Assembly (NCBI GenBank): GCA_903893675.1
Contig: CAITNA010000129.1
Coordinates: 1-19,392 of the forward strand
DNA length: 19,392 nucleotides
Direction of reading: 5' to 3'
Origin: an uncultured Micrococcales bacterium
Lineage (GTDB): Bacteria; Actinomycetota; Actinomycetes; Actinomycetales; Microbacteriaceae
The stretch's first letter is position 1. Every line of letters begins with the position of its first letter. This document shows positions 7,309 through 14,847 of this stretch, piece after piece. The notes beneath the pieces were generated by a model, which saw nothing but the letters and a program-made list of their open reading frames with translations, was not told the DNA's origin and ran no database searches. The position numbers were made by a program, and so were the translations under genes.

Positions 7309-8217
7309 GTGAGCAAGTTCAAGATTGCCGGGATCGCCATTTTGGCTACCGCAGGCTTGGTTGCGATGACCGGTTGCTCGTCGAGCACCCCGACCGCATC
7401 GTCAACTCCAAGCACCAGCGCATCAATCAGCGTTGACGCAGCCGCAGCAGCACTGCTGCCAGCGGAATACAAGACCGCAGGCGTAAACGTCGCATCAGAC
7501 ATTCCTTATGCACCGATGGAACTCTTCGATGCAAACAACAACCCAACCGGTTTCGACTACGACCTCTCGCAGGCTCTCGGTGCGAAGCTCGGTGTCACCT
7601 TCAAGTTTGAAGAGCAGACCTTCGACAGCATCATTCCTTCGCTCCAGGCTGGCAAGCACGACGTAGTTATGTCGAGCATGACCGACAGCGCTGAGCGTCA
7701 GAAGGTCTTGACCTTCGTTGACTACTTCAACGCAGGTTCGGGCATCCTGGTTCCAAAGGGCAACCCAAAGAACATCACCAGCTTCGCTTCGCTCTGTGGC
7801 CTAAACGTCGCAGTTGAGAACGCAACCACTCAGGCTGATCTCGTAGCTGCGCTCAACAAGGGCGCATGTGCATCAAAGCCTGTTGTGCTGACGACCTACC
7901 CAGACGAGAACGCAGCTGAGACTGCAATTCGCGCTGGCAAGGCTGACGCAGACCTCAACGATGGTCAGGTTTCGGCATACAACGCAAAGATTGCTGGCGA
8001 CGGCAAGTACTTCGACGTTGTCGCTCCAACCGACGCACCTGACGGCTTTGGCGCTTCGCCAATCGGCATCGGAACCCTGAAGGCAAACACTGGCCTGGTT
8101 GCTGCTTTGAAGGCTGCTCTGCAGTCGCTCAAGGATGACGGCACCTACGCAAGCCTGTTGGCTAAGTGGAACCTCACCGCATTCGGTTTGACTACCATCA
8201 CCGAAAACGGCAAGTAA
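7309..8217 (+). CDS. amino-acid ABC transporter substrate-binding lipoprotein
   Basis: Extracytoplasmic solute receptor (family 3 binding protein) of the importer. The GTG start has AAGGAG five bases upstream. The 302-residue product begins with a lipoprotein signal (basic SKFK, hydrophobic IAGIAILATAGLVA, then MTGC), with lipidation expected at Cys23. A Ser/Thr/Pro-rich linker (about 24-45) follows. The bilobed binding domain starts near VNVASDIPYAPMEL and has the family features DYDLSQALGAKLG and MTDSAERQKVLTFVDYF; the Arg in SAERQK is the usual ligand-carboxylate contact. The gap to the ATPase gene is 38 bases and a strong terminator follows, so this is the last gene of the operon. Ligand identity is not readable. 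Confidence 0.94.
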   Translation: MSKFKIAGIAILATAGLVAMTGCSSSTPTASSTPSTSASISVDAAAAALLPAEYKTAGVNVASDIPYAPMELFDANNNPTGFDYDLSQALGAKLGVTFKFEEQTFDSIIPSLQAGKHDVVMSSMTDSAERQKVLTFVDYFNAGSGILVPKGNPKNITSFASLCGLNVAVENATTQADLVAALNKGACASKPVVLTTYPDENAAETAIRAGKADADLNDGQVSAYNAKIAGDGKYFDVVAPTDAPDGFGASPIGIGTLKANTGLVAALKAALQSLKDDGTYASLLAKWNLTAFGLTTITENGK

Positions 8218-8230
8218 GCATTAAACACGG

Positions 8231-8263
8231 ATGGGGTCGGCGAAAGCCGGCCCCATTTGCTTT
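8231..8263. terminator. strong intrinsic terminator, probably bidirectional
   Basis: An 11-bp stem (8231-8241 with 8246-8256, one T-G pair) closed by a GAAA tetraloop is followed by TTGCTTT. It lies between the convergent binding-protein gene and thymidine kinase gene. On the minus strand the stem is followed by GTGTTTAA, so it may stop both transcripts. Confidence 0.85.
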
Positions 8264-8282
8264 AAGCGGATGAGTTTGCCAG

Positions 8283-8882
8283 CTACTTCTTGCCGAGCAT
8301 CTCGTAGTAGCAGCTCGGGCAGAGTGACTCGTATGTGACGTTGCCCTGATCGATGGCCACCTGGTCGCCATCGAAGGTGAAGACCCCGTTGACCAAGCGC
8401 GCGTTGAACAGCGCCTTGCGGCCGCAACGGCAGATGGTCTTGAGCTCTTCGAGGCTGTGCGCGATCTCGAGCAGACGAATGCTGCCCGGAAAGCCGTTGG
8501 TTAGAAAGTCGGTTCGAATGCCGTAGGCCAGCACAGGCACGTCATCGAGAACGGCAATCTCCATGGCCTGGTCGACTTGCTCGCGAGTTAGGAACTGCGC
8601 CTCATCCAAGAGCAGGCAGGCGATATTCTTGCCGGTCTGGGCAGTAAACGCTTTCTGGCGTTCGTTGAATTCGGCGCGAAGGTCTTGGTCTGGGGTGATC
8701 AGGAAGTCGACATCGCGGTTGACCCCGAGGCGGCTAAGGATGGCGCGGTCGCCCTTCGAGTCGATGGCGGGCTTGGCCAACAGCACATGCTGGTCGCGCT
8801 CCTCGTAGTTGTGAGCCGCCTGCAGCAGGGCAGTGCTTTTGCCTGAGTTCATGGCGCCGTGTCGGAAATAGAGCTTGCTCAC
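8283..8882 (-). CDS. tdk: thymidine kinase (type II)
   Basis: Phosphorylates thymidine with ATP to give dTMP in the salvage pathway, in the cytoplasm. The 199-residue product is of full length. Walker A GAMNSGKST is at 9-17. DEAQFL (93-98) contains the catalytic Glu94. A structural zinc site is made of CRC (Cys151, Cys153) and CPSC (Cys188, Cys191). The lasso-loop region TDFLTNGFPGS follows the pattern of bacterial Tdk. The GTG start has no Shine-Dalgarno sequence; a TACCCT element ends six bases before it, which suggests a leaderless mRNA. It is divergent from the pullulanase gene and convergent with the ABC operon, so it is probably a single-gene unit. Confidence 0.96.
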   Translation of the reverse strand: MSKLYFRHGAMNSGKSTALLQAAHNYEERDQHVLLAKPAIDSKGDRAILSRLGVNRDVDFLITPDQDLRAEFNERQKAFTAQTGKNIACLLLDEAQFLTREQVDQAMEIAVLDDVPVLAYGIRTDFLTNGFPGSIRLLEIAHSLEELKTICRCGRKALFNARLVNGVFTFDGDQVAIDQGNVTYESLCPSCYYEMLGKK

Positions 8883-8888
8883 GCGGTT

Positions 8889-8894
8889 AGGGTA
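8889..8894 (-). promoter_or_regulatory. -10 element for leaderless tdk transcript
   Basis: On the minus strand TACCCT is followed by six bases and then the GTG start, the third case of TANNNT-N6/7-start in this window. Confidence 0.5.
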
Positions 8895-8925
8895 GCAGGG
8901 TTTAGCCAGCCTGCTTGGTTAGACT
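8894..8925. promoter_or_regulatory. dyad and possible -10 in the tdk/pullulanase intergenic region
   Basis: AGCAGG (8894-8899) and CCTGCT (8910-8915) form an inverted repeat with a 10-base spacer, overlapping where a -35 of the pullulanase promoter would be. TAGACT (8920-8925) is a candidate -10 for that gene. GGTTAG occurs twice (8885-8890 and 8917-8922). The dyad could bind a regulator of glucan use, but this is inference from position. Confidence 0.33.
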
Positions 8926-8949
8926 TTGGAAGACCCAGATTGGATACCA

Positions 8950-11634
8950 ATGAAGCTAGTCCGCAGGCCTCGAATTGTCGTCGCCCTTCTCGCAGCCATC
9001 ACGACCCTTGTCTCGCTGGTCGGTGGCTCTGCCGCTATGGCGGCCATCCCAGACAAGATCACAGTCACCGTGCACTATCACCGCACTGCTGCCGACTATG
9101 ACAACTGGGGCGTATTCACCTGGAAGAACATGAACTCGGGTGCCGACGGCGCTTCGACTCAATACCCATTCACCGGAACCGATGCATTCGGTGCGACCGT
9201 AACTTTCTCGGTTGATGCAATGACCGGCTACGACAACCTCGGTTTCATCTTGCGACCAGGCAGTGACTGGAACAAAGCAGACCGCGACACCGCCAAGTGG
9301 GCCAACGGCGGCGACCGCTTCATTTCATCGTTCGATTCGCAGGGACGAGCCGAAATCTGGTTGCTTCAGGCAGATCAGAAGATCTACTCGAGTGCGCCAA
9401 CCGTTTCAGCTGTAACTCCGGCAATCATCTCTGCAGTATTCAACGACTTCAAGAAGGTCACTGTGACCCTCAACTCGCCACTAACCCTGGCCGGAACTGC
9501 GACAGAGGGCTTCAGCGTCACTAACGCAGCGGGTGTTGCGCAGACCATCACCTCGGTGACGTTGCCGACTGGCAAGACCTCGTCGAACCTAGTCACGTTG
9601 AATCTGGCAAGCGCAATCGACTTGACCACCTCATACACAATCAAGCAGACCACCTTCGGCAGTGCCTCGGTGAGCGTAGGAGCAATCATGGACTCGCAGG
9701 CATTTGCCGATGCATACACCTACACCGGTGACGACTTGGGCAACACCTACAGTGCTGCATCGACCAAGTTCCGCGTTTGGGCTCCTACCGCTTCCGCGGT
9801 AACCCTGAACACTTACGCGAGCGTGACCGCTAAGACCAGCACCGCTTACAACATGACCAAGGATGTCAACGGCACCTGGGTCTACACACTTCAGGGTGAC
9901 CAAAGCGGCACCATCTACACATACAAGGCGACTGTCGGCGGCGTAACCCGCGAGGCCGTTGACCCGTATGTTCGTGCCACCACTATTGAGGGTGACAAGG
10001 GTGTCGTGGTTGACCTAGCTAAGAGCAACCCGAGCAACTGGACTCCGTCGGCAAAGCCTGCCTTCAGTGGCAACGCAACCGACGCGTGGATCTATGAGAC
10101 TCACGTTCGCGACCTTTCGATCGCGTCTGACAGCGGCATCCCAGCGGCACACAAGGGCAAGTTCCTTGCGTTCACCGACTGGAACACCACCACGACTCAG
10201 ACCACTACCAACGCCAGAACTAAGAAGAAGACTACGGTTTCAACCAAGAATCCTTCTGGCGTTTCAGCTATCAAGGACCTCGGCGTAACCCACGTTCAGT
10301 TGCTGCCGATTTACGATTTCAACTCGGTCACCGAGGCTGCTCCTAGCTTCAACTGGGGCTACGACCCGAAGAACTACAACGTTCCTGAGGGCTCATATGC
10401 AACCAACCCGAGCGACCCATACAACCGCATTAACGAGTTGAAGCAGGCAGTGCAGTCGCTGCACGACCACGGACTTCGCGTGATCATGGATGTGGTCTAC
10501 AACCACGTTGCAAACGCTGACGAGTTCAGCATGCAGCAGCTGGTTCCTGGCTACTTCTTCCGCACCGAAGCAGATGGCTCGATGGCCAACGGCACCGGAT
10601 GTGGCAACGAGGTTGCCTCGGAGCGTCCGATGGTTCGCAAGTTCATCGTTGACTCGGTTAAGTACTGGGCTTCGCAGTACAACCTCGACGGCTTCCGCTT
10701 CGATCTGATGGGCATCCTGGACAAGACCACGATGAACCTGATTCGCACCGAACTGAACAAGATCGACCCGACCATCGTGATGATTGGTGAGGGTTGGAAC
10801 ATGGGCGACGTTCTGCCAGATGCTCAGAAGGGCGCGCAGATTAACGCTGCCGACATGCCTGGCATCGGAATGTTCAACGACCAAATTCGCGACGCCGTAA
10901 AGGGCTCGGTCTTTGACTCGGCCAACAAGGGTTATGTTCAGGGCAACTCGAGCAACATCGACGGCATCCGTGCCGGCATTGTTGGTCAGATCACCTACAG
11001 CCGCGCAATCAACGGAGCCTGGACTTCAATCGCCCCAGGGCAGGCAGTCAACTACGTTGAGGCTCACGACAACCTGACCTTGTACGACAAGTTGGTTGCC
11101 AGCGTTCGTGGTGCATCCAAGGCGAAAATCACCGCCATGGATGAACTTGCCGCCTCGATTGCGTTCCTCTCGCAGGGCGTGCCGTTCCAGCAGGCCGGCC
11201 AAGAGTTCCTGCGCACCAAGAGCGGTGACGGCAACTCGTACAACTCGGGCGACGGCGTCAACAAGTTGCAGTGGAACCAGCGTGCTACCAACATCGCAGT
11301 GGTCAACTACTACAAGGGCTTGATTGCACTTCGTCTTGGACACAAGGCATTCCGCATGACCACCGCAGAGCAGGTAAAGGCGAACCTGACCTTCCTGCAG
11401 ACAGCCGAGCCGGTCGTGGCTTACTCGCTCAACGGAGCGGCAGTGGGCGACAGCTGGAACACCATCGTGGTTGCGCACAACCCGAACGCCAGCGCCTACA
11501 CGCTGACCCTGCCTTCGAGTGCAACCTGGCAGATAGTTGTAACCACTGGCAAGGCCGGCGTCGCAACCATCTCGAGCGTGACCGGCAGCACCGTGAGCGT
11601 GCCTGCAGGTGCGACCTTGGTGGTTCACAACTAA
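8950..11634 (+). CDS. pulA: secreted type I pullulanase (GH13, alpha-glucan debranching)
   Basis: Hydrolyses alpha-1,6 branches of pullulan, glycogen or starch-derived glucans outside the cell. The ATG at 8950 is chosen over an upstream in-frame TTG (8926) because it gives a clean signal peptide: MKLVRRPR, a hydrophobic core, then cleavage expected near AMAA. The product is 894 residues. Domains in order: a CBM41 (PUD)-like glucan-binding domain (about 34-140), an Ig-like linker domain (about 145-265), a CBM48-type N domain starting near FRVWAPTASAVTL, the GH13 barrel, and a C-terminal beta domain. FNWGYDP (467-473) is the type I pullulanase signature. Catalytic residues are Asp585 (DGFRFDLMG), Glu614 (GEGWNMG) and Asp707 (VEAHDN). 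A Thr/Lys-rich insert (about 412-437) precedes GVTHVQLLPIYDF. No cell-wall anchor is seen at the C-terminus. A strong terminator follows, so it is probably monocistronic. Confidence 0.95.
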   Translation: MKLVRRPRIVVALLAAITTLVSLVGGSAAMAAIPDKITVTVHYHRTAADYDNWGVFTWKNMNSGADGASTQYPFTGTDAFGATVTFSVDAMTGYDNLGFILRPGSDWNKADRDTAKWANGGDRFISSFDSQGRAEIWLLQADQKIYSSAPTVSAVTPAIISAVFNDFKKVTVTLNSPLTLAGTATEGFSVTNAAGVAQTITSVTLPTGKTSSNLVTLNLASAIDLTTSYTIKQTTFGSASVSVGAIMDSQAFADAYTYTGDDLGNTYSAASTKFRVWAPTASAVTLNTYASVTAKTSTAYNMTKDVNGTWVYTLQGDQSGTIYTYKATVGGVTREAVDPYVRATTIEGDKGVVVDLAKSNPSNWTPSAKPAFSGNATDAWIYETHVRDLSIASDSGIPAAHKGKFLAFTDWNTTTTQTTTNARTKKKTTVSTKNPSGVSAIKDLGVTHVQLLPIYDFNSVTEAAPSFNWGYDPKNYNVPEGSYATNPSDPYNRINELKQAVQSLHDHGLRVIMDVVYNHVANADEFSMQQLVPGYFFRTEADGSMANGTGCGNEVASERPMVRKFIVDSVKYWASQYNLDGFRFDLMGILDKTTMNLIRTELNKIDPTIVMIGEGWNMGDVLPDAQKGAQINAADMPGIGMFNDQIRDAVKGSVFDSANKGYVQGNSSNIDGIRAGIVGQITYSRAINGAWTSIAPGQAVNYVEAHDNLTLYDKLVASVRGASKAKITAMDELAASIAFLSQGVPFQQAGQEFLRTKSGDGNSYNSGDGVNKLQWNQRATNIAVVNYYKGLIALRLGHKAFRMTTAEQVKANLTFLQTAEPVVAYSLNGAAVGDSWNTIVVAHNPNASAYTLTLPSSATWQIVVTTGKAGVATISSVTGSTVSVPAGATLVVHN

Positions 11635-11647
11635 AACCGTTTGCTGA

Positions 11648-11689
11648 GCAGAGGGTGTCAGGCAACTGGCACCCTCTGCTTTTTCTTTG
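11648..11689 (+). terminator. strong intrinsic terminator after the pullulanase gene
   Basis: A 14-bp stem (11648-11661 with 11666-11679, one T-G pair) with a GCAA tetraloop is followed by TTTTTCTTT. It is the clearest rho-independent terminator of the window. Confidence 0.93.
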
Positions 11690-11773
11690 ACAACGCCAGC
11701 GCCCAGGCGTAACCTGATTGCCTGCCGCTTGTACAGGTCGTTGGGGAAGACGTACCTAGGCGAAGGCGGCGAA

Positions 11774-12274
11774 ATGAACGGTATTTCTGCCCAGGGCTCG
11801 GTGATCATCCACTCGGCCCCAAGGGCTCTATTGGCCCACGTTGAGTGGACCATCGGCCGCACCGTCGGCTACCCCGTAAGTCTCGACTGGAAGCCCCGAA
11901 AAGGCTCACAGGGCGAGTTTCGGGCCGAATCCGAGTGGCAGGCCGACCGTGAGCTCGGGGCCGCTCTGGCGAGCGATTTGCGAGGATGGGCGAATATCCG
12001 CTTCGAGGTAACCCAGCAGTCGAGCGACCAGGTCGAAGGCTACCGCTGGGCATTTACGCCCGCTCTGGGGCTGTTTGGGGCTCAATCAGACCGCTTCGGC
12101 AACGTGCTGGTCAACGAGCTAGAACTTGCCATGATATTGACCCAGGGCGGCAGCAACGGCATTGAACTTCAGCGTCTAATCAGAAACGCAATGGGCGAGC
12201 CGTGGGATCTTGAACTTGAGCCATACCGGGCCGACAGCTGGGATGAACCGGTGCGGCTGCGTTCGATTGGCTAG
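11774..12274 (+). CDS. DUF3145-type actinobacterial protein of unknown function
   Basis: The ATG at 11774 is chosen because GAAGG lies seven bases upstream and the protein then starts near the conserved part; the frame is open further upstream without protein-like character. The product is 166 residues, soluble, with no signal peptide. The motif HSAPRALLAHVEWTIGR (13-29) followed by SLDWKP, a central LRGWANIRFEVT, and GYRWAFTPALGLFGAQSDRFGN match what I recall of the DUF3145 family, restricted to Actinobacteria and often found next to fabF. No catalytic motif is evident. It converges on fabF, the two stop codons sharing the palindrome CTAG (12271-12274). A link to fatty-acid synthesis is suggested only by neighbourhood. 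Confidence 0.8.
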   Translation: MNGISAQGSVIIHSAPRALLAHVEWTIGRTVGYPVSLDWKPRKGSQGEFRAESEWQADRELGAALASDLRGWANIRFEVTQQSSDQVEGYRWAFTPALGLFGAQSDRFGNVLVNELELAMILTQGGSNGIELQRLIRNAMGEPWDLELEPYRADSWDEPVRLRSIG

Positions 12275-13509
12275 TTTGCGCTGCGGAATGCAACCACGGC
12301 GTTGTGACCGCCGAAGCCAAATGAGTTTGAAATAGCCAGGATGTCGCCAGCTGGCAGTGCACGTGGGCTGGTCACTACATCCAAGTCAATGGCTGGGTCT
12401 TGGTTGTCGAGGTTGATCGTCGGTGGGGCAACACGCTCGTGCAGTGCAAGAACGGTGAAGATCGCTTCGATCGCCCCAGCACCGCCGAGCAGGTGACCGG
12501 TCGAAGCCTTGGTTGCCGAGATGCAAATCTTGTCGAGCTGGTCACCGAAAACACGCCGCAGTGCGGTGTATTCGGCGATGTCGCCCACCGGGGTTGAGGT
12601 TGCGTGTGCGTTGATGTGCACGACATCCTCGATGGATGCGTTTGCCTGCTTCAGAGCCGCGAGCATTGCACGGGCTGCACCGGTGCCCTCAGGGTCTGGA
12701 GCGGTGATGTGGTGTGCATCTGAGGTGACCGAGCCACCGACCAGGTATGCATAAATTTTTGCGCCGCGAGCCTTTGCGTGCTCTTCGGTTTCGATAACCA
12801 TTGCGCCAGCACCTTCACCCATGACAAAGCCATCGCGGGCAGTGTCGTATGGGCGTGATGCCTTGGTTGGGTTCTCGTTGTTGCGTGAAAGTGCGTGCAT
12901 CGATGCGAAAGCGGCGATCGGAAGCGGGTGAATGGCTGCCTCACAGCCACCAGCGACAACGATGTCGATTTCGCCTGACTCGAGACGAGTGATCGCGTTG
13001 GCGATGGCCTCTGTGCTTGATGCACAGGCTGAAACTGAGGTGCGAACGCCGCCGCGGGCCGCGATGTCCATGCCGATTGCCGCAGCTGGGCCGTTAGGCA
13101 TCAGCATAGGAACAGTCATCGGCAGAACGCGACGTGGGCCGTGCTCTTTGAGAGTGTCGAATGCGTCGAGCAGGGTCCAGACTCCACCGATGCCGGTGGC
13201 GAACTCAACTGCCAAACGCTCTGGGGCGACCTCCGGCTTGCCGGCGTCAGCCCATGCCTCGCGTGCTGCAATCAATGCAAACTGGCTCGACGGGTCGAGA
13301 CGCTTGGTCTCAGGAACCGACAGCACATCCTTTGCCTTCACAACGGCTTGGCCGGCGAAGGTGACTGGGATCTCGTACTTAGCGACCCAATCCTGTTCTA
13401 GGGTGCTGATGCCAGATTTGCCGGCAAGCAGTGCCTGCCAGGTTGATTGCACGTCGCCACCGAGCGGGGTTGTAGCACCCAGCCCAGTGACAACAATCTT
13501 GCGAGTCAA
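12271..13509 (-). CDS. fabF: beta-ketoacyl-ACP synthase II (KAS II)
   Basis: Condenses acyl-ACP with malonyl-ACP in the elongation cycle of type II fatty-acid synthesis. The 412-residue product has normal length. The active-site Cys162 lies in SACASST. His302 is in NAHATSTPVGD and His339 in STGHLLGGAGA, with Lys334 in TKAS; together these give the Cys-His-His triad. The C-terminal SNSFGFGGHNA is typical. The start is TTG (a weak start) with AAGG about ten bases upstream, 12 bases after the acpP stop, which may lower its expression relative to acpP. It is the last gene of the aceE-fab run; no terminator follows before the convergent DUF3145-type gene. Confidence 0.97.
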   Translation of the reverse strand: MTRKIVVTGLGATTPLGGDVQSTWQALLAGKSGISTLEQDWVAKYEIPVTFAGQAVVKAKDVLSVPETKRLDPSSQFALIAAREAWADAGKPEVAPERLAVEFATGIGGVWTLLDAFDTLKEHGPRRVLPMTVPMLMPNGPAAAIGMDIAARGGVRTSVSACASSTEAIANAITRLESGEIDIVVAGGCEAAIHPLPIAAFASMHALSRNNENPTKASRPYDTARDGFVMGEGAGAMVIETEEHAKARGAKIYAYLVGGSVTSDAHHITAPDPEGTGAARAMLAALKQANASIEDVVHINAHATSTPVGDIAEYTALRRVFGDQLDKICISATKASTGHLLGGAGAIEAIFTVLALHERVAPPTINLDNQDPAIDLDVVTSPRALPAGDILAISNSFGFGGHNAVVAFRSAN

Positions 13510-13521
13510 AGTGAGAAGACC

Positions 13522-13767
13522 TTACGAAGCGCTGACGATGAAGTTAACTGCGTCGCCAACAGTCTTGAGGTTTGCAACTTCGTCTTCTGGGATGGTCACG
13601 CCGAACTTGCCCTCAGCGTTTACAACGATGGTCAGCATCGAGATTGAGTCGATGTCCAGGTCGTCAACGAACGACTTGTCCATCTGAACCGAGCTGGTGT
13701 CGATGCCGGTCTCTTCGTTTACGATCTCTGCGAGTCCTGCAAGGACGTCTGCCTGCGAGTGAGCCAT
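13522..13767 (-). CDS. acpP: acyl carrier protein
   Basis: Small acidic protein of 81 residues that carries acyl intermediates of fatty-acid synthesis on a phosphopantetheine arm. The attachment site is Ser41 in DLDIDSISM. In most ACPs the sequence reads DSLDSVE; here Ile replaces Leu/Val at two sites, leaving the DS core intact. The ATG has AGGAG (minus strand, at 13774-13778) six bases upstream, the best ribosome binding site of the cluster, in line with the high level of ACP that cells need. It sits between fabH and fabF. Confidence 0.96.
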   Translation of the reverse strand: MAHSQADVLAGLAEIVNEETGIDTSSVQMDKSFVDDLDIDSISMLTIVVNAEGKFGVTIPEDEVANLKTVGDAVNFIVSAS

Positions 13768-13807
13768 TAGTTACTCCTAGTTGTGGATTATTGGAACTTG
13801 GTCAATT

Positions 13808-14812
13808 TTAGGGCAAGACCACTACTTGGGCGGCGAAGGCAAGACCTGCGCCAAAGCCGATTTCGAGGGCCAAGCCGCCCGATTTCACGGCTCCCGACTC
13901 GAGCAAGGCATCCATGGCAAGCGGCACGCTGGCGGCCGAGGTGTTGCCTGTGTAGATGATGTCGCGGGCGACAACCACGTTCTCTGGCACCTCGAGCTGC
14001 TTTGCAAGTTCGTCGATGATGCGGATGTTGGCCTGGTGGGTAACGATGGCTGCGAGTTCCTCTGGCTTTACGCCAGCGACCTCTAGGGCCTGACGAGCAA
14101 CCTTGACCATCTCCCAGACGGCCCACTTGAAGACGGTTGCGCCATCCTGGCGAAGAGTCGGCCAGGCCGAAGTGCCGTCGCGAAGCTCGATCAGTGAAGC
14201 GGTCATGCCGACTGCATCCCAGTGCGAGCCGTCTGAGCCCCAAACGGTAGGCGAGATGCCAGGGGTGTCGCTTGGGCCAACGATTGCGGCGCCGGCGCCA
14301 TCGCCGAGCAGGAACGAAATGGTTCGATCGGTTGGGTCGATGAAGTCGCTTAGCTTTTCGCCACCGACGACCAGAACATACTTGGCAACACCTGAGCGCA
14401 CCAGTGCGTCTGCCTGGGCGATGCCGTAGCAATAACCGGCGCAGGCAGCCGAGATGTCGAATGCAGGAGCAGGGTTTGCACCAACGCGGTCTGCAAGCAG
14501 AGCGGCTGCAGAAGGAGTCTGGTGTGGGTGAGTGATGGTGCTGAAGATAACCGCGCCGATTTCGCTAGGCGAGATGCCAGCGCGCTTGATCGCAATGTTC
14601 GATGCCTCGACAGCCATGTCGAGCAGTGAGACGTTTGCCGAAGCCCGGCGACGGCTGATGATGCCGGTGCGACGTTGAATCCATTCGTCGCTTGAGTCGA
14701 TTGGGCCAGCGATGTCATCGTTTGTGACGACCAGGTCTCCGCGAGCAGCACCGAGCGCATAGATGCGCGAATAGCTGGTTGGTTGGTACTGCTTCAGGGT
14801 TGGCTGGCTCAT
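13808..14812 (-). CDS. fabH: beta-ketoacyl-ACP synthase III (KAS III)
   Basis: Starts fatty-acid synthesis by condensing an acyl-CoA primer with malonyl-ACP. The 334-residue product has the thiolase fold and its catalytic triad: Cys124 in SAACAGY, His259 in THQANIRI and Asn290 in YTGNTSAAS. DEWIQRRTGI (42-51) and LLGDGAGAA (168-176) are further family motifs. In branched-chain-lipid actinobacteria the enzyme prefers isobutyryl- or methylbutyryl-CoA; primer preference cannot be read here. The ATG is preceded by GGAG at short spacing. The gene lies 35 bases after fabD and 40 before acpP. Confidence 0.97.
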   Translation of the reverse strand: MSQPTLKQYQPTSYSRIYALGAARGDLVVTNDDIAGPIDSSDEWIQRRTGIISRRRASANVSLLDMAVEASNIAIKRAGISPSEIGAVIFSTITHPHQTPSAAALLADRVGANPAPAFDISAACAGYCYGIAQADALVRSGVAKYVLVVGGEKLSDFIDPTDRTISFLLGDGAGAAIVGPSDTPGISPTVWGSDGSHWDAVGMTASLIELRDGTSAWPTLRQDGATVFKWAVWEMVKVARQALEVAGVKPEELAAIVTHQANIRIIDELAKQLEVPENVVVARDIIYTGNTSAASVPLAMDALLESGAVKSGGLALEIGFGAGLAFAAQVVVLP

Positions 14813-14847
14813 CTGTCTCCGCTCGGTTGGGTCAAACTCATCGGCGA

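Noticed and set aside
8926..8949. Upstream TTG start for the pullulanase
   Set aside because: It would put eight polar residues before the signal peptide and lies directly against the candidate -10, leaving no room for a transcript start.
11026..11862. Long open frame of 278 codons antisense to the pullulanase gene
   Set aside because: It runs through the terminator and has a composition typical of GC-rich antisense shadows, with no recognisable domain.
12932..13687. 251-codon open frame antisense to fabF and acpP
   Set aside because: Shadow of two certain genes; low-complexity Ser/Ala/Thr composition and no start context.
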